DNA of 55,057 nucleotides from Rodentolepis nana (Eukaryota; Platyhelminthes; Cestoda; Cyclophyllidea; Hymenolepididae): positions 1 through 55,057 of the forward strand of contig UZAE01012033.1 of assembly GCA_900617975.1 (NCBI GenBank), written 5' to 3'. The number at the start of each line of letters is the position of its first letter. Position 1 is the first letter of the stretch. Shown here in pieces: positions 35,801-46,396 of the stretch. Both the position numbers and the translations under genes were made by a program. A model generated the notes under the pieces. The model ran no database searches, was not told the origin of the DNA, and saw nothing but the letters and a program-made list of their open reading frames with translations.

Positions 35801-37606
35801 AGGGGAAGTCGGCGAGAACAAACGCGCCATAGAAGGTGTGGAACCCAGGACATCATTGCTTGACCAGCCAAAACTATTGACATCCACTGATAGTACCCGA
35901 TGAATTTTATCTTCTCGTATTCTAATTCTTCGGCGGGAATGTCTTCGTGGGGAAGGAGGAAGTATGTGTTGGAAACCCAGCAGTAGTTCTCTGTATACTC
36001 CTCCCAAGCTCGAGTGAATTCTGGAGGAACCCAACATTGAATAGGCTTACCTAGAGGGAATGAAGACAAAAAGCTGTGGGTAAATCTAGTTATTGCAAAA
36101 ACAAAAGCAACCTGAACAGGGCTCTTTAAGTTCGACAGAACGTTTTAGACACAGAATTGTCATTTAGCCCAGTCAGATTTCACCCTCTTTTGCATTCACT
36201 TTTGTTTAAATTTATCCTGGCCCTCTCATTGCTAAATTTAACCCTTTGCAACCGCAAATACAATTTATCAGCTTTATTAATGACGGCCTATGCGTAAAAT
36301 TAACTTAAATTAAAATTGATTAGTTTTTCTCCTTTGTATAAGGTCAGTTTGATAATTCTTCCCCAAGACAAATAAGGCCACATTTGAAAATTAAAACTTA
36401 AAAAGAAATTGTGCATCCACTGTCAATGGAATTGCACACTATGAGTTTCTTTGAATGCGTTACCGGAAGTTGGCTATTTACTCATCCAATTTATATATAC
36501 ATAGCGAGCGAAACTGATAATCATAAATTATTAACTAACTTCCATTCACTATTAAAATGCTGCATTGGCGAATGGGAACTGTACCTCAGCTAATTCTACC
36601 AGTTGAATTTGTAGGGTTATATGCAGAATACCCTTTAAAATTATATGACTTATCAAGTTATCCCCTTTTCTCTCCAACTCTCAATGACAGCATCTACACA
36701 ACAATAAAGATATATGTTTGTTCCTTAATAAACTGCATATTATGGCCCAATATAGGCAAAATTATGAAAGCGAGCAGTTTTAAATTGAAAGGTTTAATTG
36801 GCTACGACTTGGAAAAATGACTATTTTCATCGCCAGACAAAATTAAACCAGCACTGTGGAGAATTTTATGACTTAATTTTCCTTATTTTGTAGAAGATGG
36901 TGAGTATTAATTAATGGCTTGTACTCATTTACAAATGAATCTCATTAAAATTTTAAGTTCAACAGAGATTAGCCGTTAAGATTGGTTTGAAATCGAAGAA
37001 AGAATAGCGGATCTGTAAAATGACATATTTTGACACCAAATTGAGCACCCTTCGTGGTCTTATAATTAGGTGGAATATAAGGTAAGAAATTAAAGTTAGG
37101 CCCCTCCAGATTATTAGATTTCCAAAGATGCCAATTTCAACACCATTAGCTATTCTGTCCAGAAAAGTGTTAAATCTTTAACCTGCGAGGTTATCGAAGG
37201 CGTAAGCTAAAACGATGTTTCCTATTCAACTGCCAAATATTATATCGATTAGCTTATAATAGACAATGCATTGATACATTAAAAAAGTGAGAAGGGGTTC
37301 TGCTAATACATGGGTTTTTTTCTTGTCGCTATTGGTACAATGGAAAGTAACTAAATCGCATAGTAATTGAGATTGAAAAACTGTCGTGCATGTGGAACAT
37401 TAAATAAAATTACAATATGAGATCCTCTTACCAACGTATTGCCTTAGACTGATAATGATGATGAAAATAAGAATTAATCCACCAGTGAATTGGTAATTAA
37501 GTTGGTCAATGAAGTCAACACCCTCCCCACCGTAAGGAGTCCTAAAGAGGCGGCCAAGTTTGAAAACAAATCCACCGTCAAGTAAACCACCGGCCCCACG
37601 GGCCAT
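20420..37606 (-). CDS. inx: Innexin gene A, complete, 3 exons, 407 aa
   Basis: Joined exons 37606-37432, 36050-35411 and 20828-20420 give 1,224 nt, 407 residues plus stop, with every junction in phase. Innexins form invertebrate gap-junction channels and hemichannels in the plasma membrane. Visible order: cytoplasmic N terminus ending DFIDQLNYQF; TM1 about 40-56; first outer loop with Cys64 and Cys82 inside CWVPPEF and ENYCWVSNTYF; YYQW signature at 111-114 opening TM2; cytoplasmic loop about 135-197 rich in Arg, Lys and Glu; TM3 about 199-220; second outer loop with Cys258 and Cys277; TM4 about 288-308 after CVLPINNF; and a cytoplasmic tail of about 95 residues. The paired loop cysteines and all four membrane segments are present, so it should be functional. 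The tail ends SSVV, where S-V-V fits a class I PDZ ligand. The start is supported by an in-frame TGA two codons before the ATG. The paralogue number cannot be assigned. Confidence 0.9.
21798..22151 (+). repeat. 16-bp target-site duplication flanking SINE copy 4
   Basis: ATATTTGTCCTATCAG occurs exactly at 21798-21813 and again at 22136-22151, directly abutting the two ends of the element. A perfect 16-bp duplication shows insertion by target-primed reverse transcription, and its lack of decay suggests this copy is the youngest here. Confidence 0.93.
21814..22135 (+). mobile_element. SINE-like element, copy 4 (full length, youngest)
   Basis: A 322-bp copy from GGGTGTGCGATAGACTAACC to the tail TTTGAAATAAATAA, bounded by a perfect 16-bp target-site duplication. 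It has the CCACGTGGTGCACCCTGGGC head, a pyrimidine-rich centre (about 21950-22065) and the AAGCCCGAAGTCAGC 3' block. That block is followed by a 12-bp palindrome TGATAGCTATCA. It lies in intron 2 of innexin A in antisense orientation. It encodes no protein and would depend on a LINE for movement. Confidence 0.9.
29905..29923. repeat. Short ATT trinucleotide tract
   Basis: TATTATTATTGTTATTATTA, an ATT microsatellite with one interruption, inside intron 2 of innexin A. Similar short tracts occur at 48531-48549 and 52742-52765. Confidence 0.8.
31146..31158. promoter_or_regulatory. Inverted-repeat (IR1) nuclear-receptor-type site
   Basis: GGGTCA C TGACCT is an inverted pair of AGGTCA-type half-sites with one base between them, the arrangement bound by RXR-type heterodimers (EcR/USP and FXR/RXR in other animals). 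A further GGGTCA half-site lies at 31091-31096. The surrounding 30.83-31.23 kb has more G and C than most of the intron. Binding is inference from the motif alone. Confidence 0.4.
35411..36050 (-). CDS. inx: Innexin A exon 2 (outer loop 1 to outer loop 2)
   Basis: The acceptor is TTCCCTCTAG|GTAAGCC and the donor GCCAG|GTTAGT. It carries KPIQCWVPPEFTRAWEEY, ENYCWVSNTYFLLP, the YYQW motif, TM2, the basic cytoplasmic loop, TM3 and FPRVTYC of the second outer loop. Open frames over the same bases on the other strand and in another minus-strand frame are shadows. Confidence 0.93.
36051..37431 (-). other. Intron 1 of innexin A (1,381 bp)
   Basis: Donor G|GTAAGAG at 37431 and acceptor CTCTAG ending at 36051, phase 1. 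It splits the Gly codon of YVG|K, the same place as the intron in gene B. Two plus-strand frames inside it (36411-36593 and 36557-36820) show no recognisable similarity. Confidence 0.88.
37432..37606 (-). CDS. inx: Innexin A exon 1 (N terminus and TM1)
   Basis: The exon encodes MARGAGGLLDGGFVFKLGRL, then DFIDQLNYQF and a TM1 rich in Ile and Leu up to LRQYVG. The ATG at 37606 is preceded in frame by TGA GTT, so translation starts here unless an acceptor lies immediately before it. The Gly-rich start is a little longer than usual for innexins. Confidence 0.88.
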
Positions 37607-37889
37607 AACTCAAATTTGGACCTTCGTTTGTTGACTATAAGAAAGTAGCTGAATAGCTCCACAAGGTCTACTAATGCATAATAACCGCAAGGGGTAATAA
37701 TCCATATGCACGGAGGCAGAACGTTTCAGGTAGAATCCCTAATCTCGAGTCCCGATACAGAGACGTCTAAGTCAACAATTTAATATTAATGACTAAATGG
37801 ATAATGGTGGTAGTTGTGCGAATGGCAGTGTGGTGGTTATTGGTCATTCAATTAAATCCACCAACATTTGCTGCGTTGAAATTCAGTGA

Positions 37890-38312
37890 ACTCGTGCTAT
37901 TGGCTCTTCTCTAATTGGTACACAACTACGACCGCACCTGCGTGTAGACATATGAACGTGTTTGAGAACAAATTGACGAATGAATATGCACGACTGACCT
38001 TGAGGCACGCGTTTTGAACGAAAGTTTTCTGACTGGCCAATCACATCGCCGGTGAGGAAGAGGACTAACCAATAAGGGTTGTGTTCGTTGATATGTAAGC
38101 TGGCTAGTGGAAAGGAAGGCTATTTTTAGTTATTACGGCTACAATGTCCGCTAGCTTTCCCAGACTTACTCAAAAGGCAAATGCACCTCGCTAGTGTGCA
38201 GTCTTTTCGCCCAAGGGAATTGGGAAGATAAAGATTGGTCGAATGTCATCAGAAAAAGTGGACAGGTGGAGGGGGGGGGGGTGATGGGAAGATGAGAGAG
38301 TGAGAGTAAGTA
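37890..38312 (-). promoter_or_regulatory. Likely promoter region of innexin A
   Basis: It lies 0.3-0.7 kb upstream of the gene A start codon in a patch with more G and C than its surroundings. ATTGG boxes are at 37899-37903 and 37914-37918, and CCAAT boxes at 38037-38041 and 38069-38073, in opposite orientations. A GA-rich tract lies at about 38285-38312 and an 11-G run at 38271-38281. No clear TATA box stands out against the AT-rich background. Position relative to the gene is the main support. Confidence 0.5.
38271..38281 (+). repeat. Poly-G run (11 G)
   Basis: Eleven consecutive G, the longest G run in the window, preceded by GGTGGA and followed by TGATGGG. Such runs are prone to length errors in sequencing and can form G-quadruplex-like structures. 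Confidence 0.9.
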
Positions 38313-38737
38313 GAAAATATAGAAAAAGGCTTGCTTTCTCCCTCTTATCTCTTCACTTATTTGACTGACGATTTCTCCAGATCTTATTTTCACGTCGAAA
38401 TTCTACTATGATCGCGCCCCCACAATAGGCTAAGGATTTTTCTCTCGAAGAAAAATTAATCAAAGCTGCACTTAGTCAGCTGTTACGTTAATTATCCCAA
38501 ACGTTGTATAGCTTCTACAATATAATTAATTTTAATTCTGCCGGAATCGATGTGTCCTGGTGTTTGTTTTTTTTCAATTAACTCCAGTGTCCGTTGTAAA
38601 TATAAGCTCAAAATTATAAACGAATGGGTTCAACAAGCGGCATTTATAACTGATTATTTAAACGAAGCAATATTAGTTTTCGAGATGTACTTGATTGGAT
38701 TTAAACAGATTGCTTAGATAGTTTTATACATGTCTAT
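38313..38737. other. Intergenic DNA upstream of innexin A, nothing clear
   Basis: No gene or repeat is recognised between the promoter-like patch and the next SINE copy. The minus-strand frame over 38166-38393 crosses the poly-G and GA tracts and is a low-complexity artefact. Confidence 0.45.
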
Positions 38738-38749
38738 AATTGCGCTAGA

Positions 38750-39064
38750 GGTGTGCTATAGACTTACCTCCACGTGGCGCACCATGGGCAGCGTAAACTT
38801 ATTCGGCGAAAAGTCTATAGCAGGCAGTTGACTTCTGACTTCAAATTACCTTGACCCGAGCATATGTCACATTTAATCACTTCCGTAGTACTCATCTATC
38901 CTTTTCTCTACCTTTGTATCTGTGTCTTTTACATCTATGAATTACTCTTCTGTTCCCCCTCTCGACTTTTGCGACTTTGATGTTACACCCTTCTGAAATG
39001 CTTGAAGTCAACAAAAGGGCTTGTAATAACCTTCATAAAGACTTCCATTTGATATGAATAAAAA
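38750..39064 (+). mobile_element. SINE-like element, copy 5 (old, diverged)
   Basis: A full-length copy of about 315 bp that has diverged more than the others, starting GGTGTGCTATAGACTTACC. The possible flanking repeat is decayed: AATTGCGCTAGA at 38738-38749 against AATTACGTTAAA at 39064-39075, with three differences, all transitions. The inverted repeat in the head is longer here than in the other copies: TGCTATAGACTT at 38754-38765 and its exact complement AAGTCTATAGCA at 38811-38822. The tail is TTGATATGAATAAAAA. Confidence 0.82.
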
Positions 39065-39075
39065 ATTACGTTAAA

Positions 39076-42000
39076 AGCTTTCTTTGAAATTGTTCATTTA
39101 TAAAATCTGCAGTAAAAATAATCTTACTAAAAATTCAGTAAGATTTTATCGGATAAGTTGTGCTGATATTTCATATTTTTTTAAAAAATAATAAGTTATC
39201 TAAATTTGACTTTCGTGCGACCGACAGTATTCATGAATATCATAAATACTACCTACTTATTATAGATTAGTAGGGAGAATAATTTTCTAATAGTCAAGAT
39301 AACCTACCTTAACCTGAGGCAGGTGTCATCTCCATCATAATAATGTCGACCTGGTGAAGAAACCTGAAATTGCTCAGTTCAATGCAACATGCACTTCTAA
39401 TATCTAAGTGGCCAAAATTTCATGCATATCTAAGAGCGGATTTTCAAACTAGAAGGCAAATGCAGGACCAGATTGCATGCGTAGTTCATTAAATCGATGT
39501 GTCTCAAGAGAGCAGGTTTACAAATTATTTTAATAAAATTTTTTATTAGAGAACGCATAGCTCAAAGATCCTAACTAGTGCATCTCCAAAATTTGTTTAG
39601 TAATAATAAAATTAAATTGCGAATATATCCATAATAAAAAATGGATGAACGTACTGGTGAAGCCTTATGTTGTCTAAAATTAAAATTGTTTACATTAATT
39701 TACTTTCACGTTGACAATTTTCAGCTATATACGTCAACTTTGGCTGTGTACAAACATTGTTTTCAAGCATGAAAGTTTTGACAAAGTCTCTTCAATCATC
39801 TGACAATAAATGAAATTTTCAGTAACCTAGTGATGCCAAACTATCAAACTGTAACTTCTTCACTAATTCGAAAACTAAATCGTATACTGCACGTTTTCAA
39901 TGTTTTTAGTGAGAATAATGCACTTGCAATATTCAGGAAATAATAGTTCGTTTAAAACAAATACATAAGAAAAAGTGACGATATTTATTTATTCCCATTA
40001 ACAAACTTAAGCCCATTACGTGTAATTTTCATGTTACCAACTGTAAAATTTGATTTATTTTAGTAAAATTACTTTCTTTTCGTACTCCAGATGCATGTTT
40101 AAATCGCCTGCTATAAACAGCTACTTGACAAAACAGTCTTGTTCCAACAAAAAAATTATATTCCCATAATCGCCATTCGATTGGAATTTGACACGTTTCT
40201 TTAATTTGCAAGTCTGGTTATGGACTGCTTATGATATTAAAAACCAATAAAACACAAAATTAGTTCTTAAATGAAATATTATCGATAAATTTTCTTACTA
40301 TTAATATTAAACACAGAATTAAAATGAAATTCAGCTTAAAAATGTACAGTACCTTTCCAGAGAATCATCTGTAATTTTGCCATTCATAAAAAAAACAGGC
40401 AAAACACAGTATCTTATAACAACGCGAATCGTTTGTCAGTCTTAATTTAAACATGAGTAAAAAATGTCGATAAGAAAATCAAATGGTAACGATTTGAATA
40501 TTAGTTGAGAGCACAATTAAGTTGACTTTCAATTATCACAAAGATAAATGAAATAGTGATATTAAAAGTTTATTAGAATTGGTTTGCTTTCCAATTGTAC
40601 AAACTAATTGACATAGTTCTGACAATGGAGTAAAGTTTATACACGGGTTTTGGCGGGTATTCACCGAAAGAAACAGCAAATAAATATCGGGAGGCACTTT
40701 CAATAAATCCACTTCCATTTCTTTCGGTTAAATCGTTATATTGTGACATTTCCTTTAAAATTTGCTCAATCTTTAATGCCATAATATATTTTCTAGTAAA
40801 TGACGAAGCTGATATGTGTTCAGGTACATCAAACTTGGAATATGCGTTATTATATTTAATATATTACGAGTATGCTTTTATGCGTTGCAACATTACAGGT
40901 ACCTTAAAAGCTGCTTCCATTGGCTATTTGGTTTACTGGCATAATAACTATGCTTAAATAATAAATTTTTCATTTATTGAGTAATAACTAAAAATTGTTA
41001 AAATTATCTTAGCGATACCTTAACAAAATTGACACTATTTGATACAAGAATGGATGTTCCACAAAAGGTGAATTAATTATTTACAATGATATAATATGTG
41101 TTGCCAGGAATGCGATTTTAGGAAATATATGAAAGATAAATATTTCATGAAAAACTATATTCTGGTCCTCTTTTACTACAGCGGTTTTAATTCATGATAA
41201 ATTGGCTTTTACCAGAGAATGGAATAAAATACAAAGAGTTGGCGGTCTGCATTGCCCATTCCAAATCTTTTTTAATTGGAAGCCGCAATTAATTTGGATT
41301 ATTCAAAGCAGGGGAAATTAGGTGAAAAAGTACTCTACCAAAATTCCCCGAAATACTTTAAGATTAGAAAGTGTTTGCCTGGATGGAAAACAAACTGTTA
41401 AACTAAATAACTAAAATAGTTGTGATTAAAAATGTAAATTATTCAAATATTTTGTTGATTTAATTAACTTTTTCAGTTAGAGAAGTTCATTGGAAAATAA
41501 TTTAACCTCTACTTAATGATTAATCAATTTGATATAAAAATAGGATGTTTCCCATCGACATCTAAATAGCATGCTTGTTCAAAATAATTGCGACCAATTA
41601 TGTTCTATAGATCAGCACAAATAAATTATTAAATAGTAAAAAGTATTATCTAACTAAAAGTTCATATAAGAAGTGTCTATTAATCATTTCTAATTTCAAA
41701 AAGTTTTCAAATAACAAATACTTCCACTCTAACAAAAAATATGCGGGATTTTATCTGTTTTCCCACATACAGAAATAACCGATTGTCCCCAGACGGCTTA
41801 GGCTTAGGCACCAAAAGATCGACCCAATTTAATAGCATTTTAAACACTTACTTGTGCTTTATCTTTGTTTTCGAGCTCAATTTGAATATAACCTCCTAGA
41901 GTTAATTTTGATTTGATTATCTACCTCTGTTTCAAATTTCACAAAATAGTTTCTGGAGTGCAGAACTGACATGCATCTATTCCTCTCTCTTTACTCACTT

Positions 42001-43284
42001 TAAGCCAAATCGATTACCCCTTGATCAGCTGCCTTCTTACGGTAATAATTGCAAAAAGCACAATCCCTTTTATAGAAACCAGATAGAATAAGTATGTGCT
42101 TTCAGGTCGCGTAGATTAACCTATCTGCTATATGCATTTGTCCATATTTCTTAACTATTGCAATGATGAAAAAGTGCGTCTTAAGAGACCAACGGAATTA
42201 AGGAAGGCTATTTTACCATTTAATCCGGATGTATATTTCAGACCTTTCAGATTTACTTGCCAAAATAAAAGAATATTTTAATTTTCACTCCAATTAAACT
42301 TTTATTTGCACACTATTCTTTGCATGTGACTGAAAATATTCATTTCTTTGAGTGAAAATAAAAATTCCCTTTGCAATCAAAAATATATTCGAATTTTAAA
42401 ATATAAAATATGTGTTAAATGAAATTAACATAGTTAAATCAATCAGAGTTCTTTACATGGTAAAGAAAAAATTATAAGTTTATTTTATTTTTATATTTTA
42501 TTAAGACATGCAAGATTAAGATACCATTAATGAATGGGAGTTTCGTTCAATAATTCGCTTAAAGATTTTAATATTTTTCTCGTTAGTAGTCTCATTAACA
42601 TGTTTGTATTCGATGAAAAGCAAACAAAATATATTTCCATTTCCAAATAGCATAAACATCGAAATCGCAAAAGACGCTGAAAACGAACCAGTTAAAATAA
42701 ACTGATAGAAATAAACAATGGCAACAACGGTGCTTTAATAACGCGTTTTTAAGCAAAGAGGGAGCTATTTTGCCCTCTTTGAGGTTTGGTTAAATTAGAC
42801 AGCAAAAATGTTATTGGATTTTAGTAAAATGTGCCGCTTTCTAAAGTGCGCAATTTATACATGACTTTAAAGGTTAGCTAATATCATCAGTAAATATTGG
42901 GTTGGAACTATTGAATCTGGAATAATGCGATTATTTTAGGCACAGTCTGGTTCTGTTCAACATTATAATAATCAAATCATTTACGGTAAAATGATATGGC
43001 AACTTTTCAATGGGAGTTACGCGAAAAATAGTAAAGAATATGATTGCAATTAAAATCTTGTACCAATGTAACATTATTCAAATTGCGAAACTTTTGCTTT
43101 CAAATTTAATTTTGAATTAAGATTAAAGGAATCGATTCAATATTTTGCTCCACGTGATTATATGATTGATTTATTCTATATGTCCATTTCATTATATTTT
43201 CCATATTAATGTGTAGTTTTTCTGGCTAACTTTAGAAAATCTTATATTGTCAAGAAGGCAATTGGAACATAATTGAATGTTTTA

Positions 43285-43287
<3 letters not shown>
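39076..43287. other. Non-coding AT-rich DNA
   Basis: No coding exon is recognised. It contains a 9-bp-stem hairpin at 42754-42781. The open frames near 40.0-40.8 kb have no domain I recognise. Confidence 0.5.
42754..42781. repeat. Hairpin-forming inverted repeat
   Basis: CAAAGAGGG at 42754-42762 and its exact complement CCCTCTTTG at 42773-42781 flank a ten-base loop. The stem is richer in G and C than its surroundings. No longer precursor stem or mature small-RNA pattern is evident. Confidence 0.5.

Positions 43288-43315
<28 letters not shown>
43288..43315. repeat. TA dinucleotide microsatellite
   Basis: About 14 uninterrupted AT/TA units. Confidence 0.9.
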
Positions 43316-43318
<3 letters not shown>

Positions 43319-46300
43319 GGGAAAAAATTCATTTTGCAATTTATGATGAGTTAATTAATTTTATTACATTCAACACGGCAATGCAAAACATAAATATTTT
43401 TATGAGGACAATTATTAATTTAGTCCAGTAAAGAGGCAAATTAGGCTAAATGAGATTGTCTAGATTCTCAATTCGTTCATTTAGGACATGTGGTTCGAAT
43501 TAAAATAAAAGTGAAATAAACAGGCTATTACGAATTATATAAACCATTTAAAATTTTGTGAAAGAGAAATTGTATAAATTAGTTAGACAATTAAGGGAAA
43601 GTTCTAATCAACCATTCTGTTTAGAAAAGTGGGTAAATATTAGCTATCTCTGAATAGTGAGGAGGGAGAAACGGAGACTGTAAATAAATGTCCTATTTTA
43701 ATTAAAATTTTATTATGGAAGAAGTTTAAGGGTTGCGGATTACACTGAATCTTCCAAATCTTATAATTATAACTCACAATGAATATGAATTTTTATTTAC
43801 GCATATTTGCAGCCGTTTTTTTCCATTGTTTATTTTCTGGGAGCCGATTAAATGGTACTAACATTAGCATATTTAGTGCTAATATCTAAAATGCTTTAAA
43901 ACTTTATTGACCTTAATTTTAATAGCATTTATGCTATTTTTCAAGTTATTTTACATTAACGTAATTTTATATTCATTAATATATATAATCCTTTCACAAA
44001 ACGAGTTTTCAGTAAATTTTGTATTTTGAATATAAAGTCAACCCTTCTTATAATGATGATGGCCAAGAGCGGAAATTAGAAAAGGCTTAATTAAGTATAT
44101 CAACTTTGACATGTTTAGTGATTATTTAACGCTAAATTTGTTTAAATATCTCGGTTGTGTTCAACTTAATGGAAAATTGTCTAATTTTAAGAAGTAAAAT
44201 TTTGACTAATTTAAAAACGTTTAGATGCTACAAATGCGATGGATAACTAACATACCTATAATGAGGTTAATTTTGAAAGTAATAAAATAGTAGTCTGTAA
44301 GTAATATTAATGCCTTCCTAATCAAATTATAGTTAATTTGATTTAAATATCAAAACTTCCACGAGGAAAGAAGTCCTCCTGTCTCTTACAAGAATAAAAA
44401 AGCTTAAGAGTGCAAAATGACATCCAAGAGGAAAAAATGCAGCCTCAACACTAAGTGGGTGAAATCGAAATCTTTTGTCCCATGCCGGTATCCACTTAGA
44501 TTTTATTTCTAAAATTGTGCATGCATATTTTGGTATAATTCGTTGCATCACTTTATTTAAATGAATATTTAAATTTTAAATAAATATGATGATAATTGTT
44601 TCGTGATGATGACAAACAACTTTGTCCTAATTAATTAAATATTAATAATTTAGCAATTTTTCTGTACTGTCAAGGCATTGCACGATATATACCCCTTTTA
44701 TATGAGCAAGAATACTTAGTTATTTGTTTCTTAGAATATGGTTAATTTTAATTCTGCTAATGATATTAAATTTGGAGTAAAAAGAAAGTGCATGGAGCAA
44801 GGTAATCGAGACTTTCCAAGAAAATGGAATGTGTTTAAGCTGAAATTAATACGCTAGAAAATATACAACAACTACTTATTATATGTATTTCAAATCACTG
44901 ATTAAAGACATCATGGCTTCAGAAGATCTGTATGAATAAATATGGCTTAAGTTCTGAAAACTTAATCATAAACGCAATAAAAGAATCATGAAAATGGATA
45001 TTATTAGCATAAAAAGGTTTGTTTGAAGACTGTGTTATACAAACTTTCTTTAATGGAGCTTGATTAACCTGATAATAATAATCAATGCACATTCATTATT
45101 TACATGATGAATGGCTTCATTAGACGTGATGCTTACAGAATTGATGTATACTTTCCCAAGTGATAAGGGAAAAGAAATTCATTAGAGTAAAATACCAGCA
45201 TGTTTAAAATTCAAAAAGATTTATAGTGAATTTCGTAAAAATTTATTATTGACAGAGATGTGATAGTTATGACAGAAGTGACCTTTATTAAATCCCTCCC
45301 ATATCAGCAATCTTATCATTCAGGAAAATCGCGCATGTTTCAGCAAATAAATCTCGCAAAACTGGATCGTTAAAACTACAGACAAATTATTTTTTTTGAT
45401 TTCGACGAAGCAAAAATGCTTTGTAACAAGAAAATTAGATTTGGCTACATTCCTTCCATAGATAAATTACATAATGGGAAAAGCTTGTTGAATTTCTAGT
45501 ATAACAGCTGGTTCTGTCATTAATTTTGCATGTTCATTGTGCTAATAAATCTTAAACGTGCGGAGATATTTTGTTCAAGGCTGTAAACATCGAAAGACCA
45601 GACTATAAGGATATTAACATTTAATGATAGAACCGTATTTTGATTTGAAATAAATTAAATAATTGACTTTAAACTCTTTCTCATAGTTGATTTATAGATT
45701 TCACTTCTTAAAGCGTTTGTATACTGATACTGTAGTAGTTAAATAGTACTGTAATACGTTAAAAGCAGTTTCATAAAGACTTGAAGATTAGATCCATCTT
45801 ATCATGAAATCATTGAAGTTCTTAAAAAATATAAAAATTAAAATTATTTTATTTTAGAGAAATTAAAATTACGGCATCATTGTTTCATTTTATTTCACAA
45901 TGTACTGTTAAATGTGCAACCTCTTGAGTTCATAAGAATGTCTAATCCAAGCATATTGCAACAAGAAAATGAATTTTCCGATTATTAACGCCTCAAAAAA
46001 ACAAAAATTTTGAATCTGAGAATTTTGTTAGATATGATTCTTCCAAATTAAGTCTCTTTAAGGTTAGTTTTAAATTCTGTTAATTAAATTTCTAAATGAA
46101 TGGTGGTCTTAAAACAAGAAAAATGTCATTTATAAAGATGTAAAGGACAGAGAATGAGAATTAATTTGATAAGTAACCATCCTGAAAAGGCTTTAATGCG
46201 TTTGGTTCTGATAAACTAAAGTAAGATAGTATCATGCATCTAATATTCTGTCGAATGGAAGCAATGTTGCTGAAATGTTGAGTAGTCTTTAGGACAAAGT

Positions 46301-46373
46301 GTGCGGAATAATCAATTTAAAACTGTACGATGAATATAAGAAAAAGTTAGGTGTTTGTTTAGTTTTCTAGCAA
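43316..46373. other. Non-coding AT-rich DNA, no feature seen
   Basis: Only short frames, none similar to a protein I know. Confidence 0.5.
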
Positions 46374-46396
46374 GCAATTCATGATTCATGAATTGC
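46374..46396. repeat. 23-bp palindrome with single-base centre
   Basis: GCAATTCATGA, then T, then TCATGAATTGC: 11-base arms in perfect inverted symmetry. This is longer than expected by chance in a window this size and is not simple AT alternation. It could be a dimer binding site or the relic of an inverted insertion. Confidence 0.6.

Noticed and set aside
35540..36037. A 165-codon minus-strand frame and plus-strand frames over innexin A exon 2
   Set aside because: Shadow frames of a clearly recognised innexin exon.
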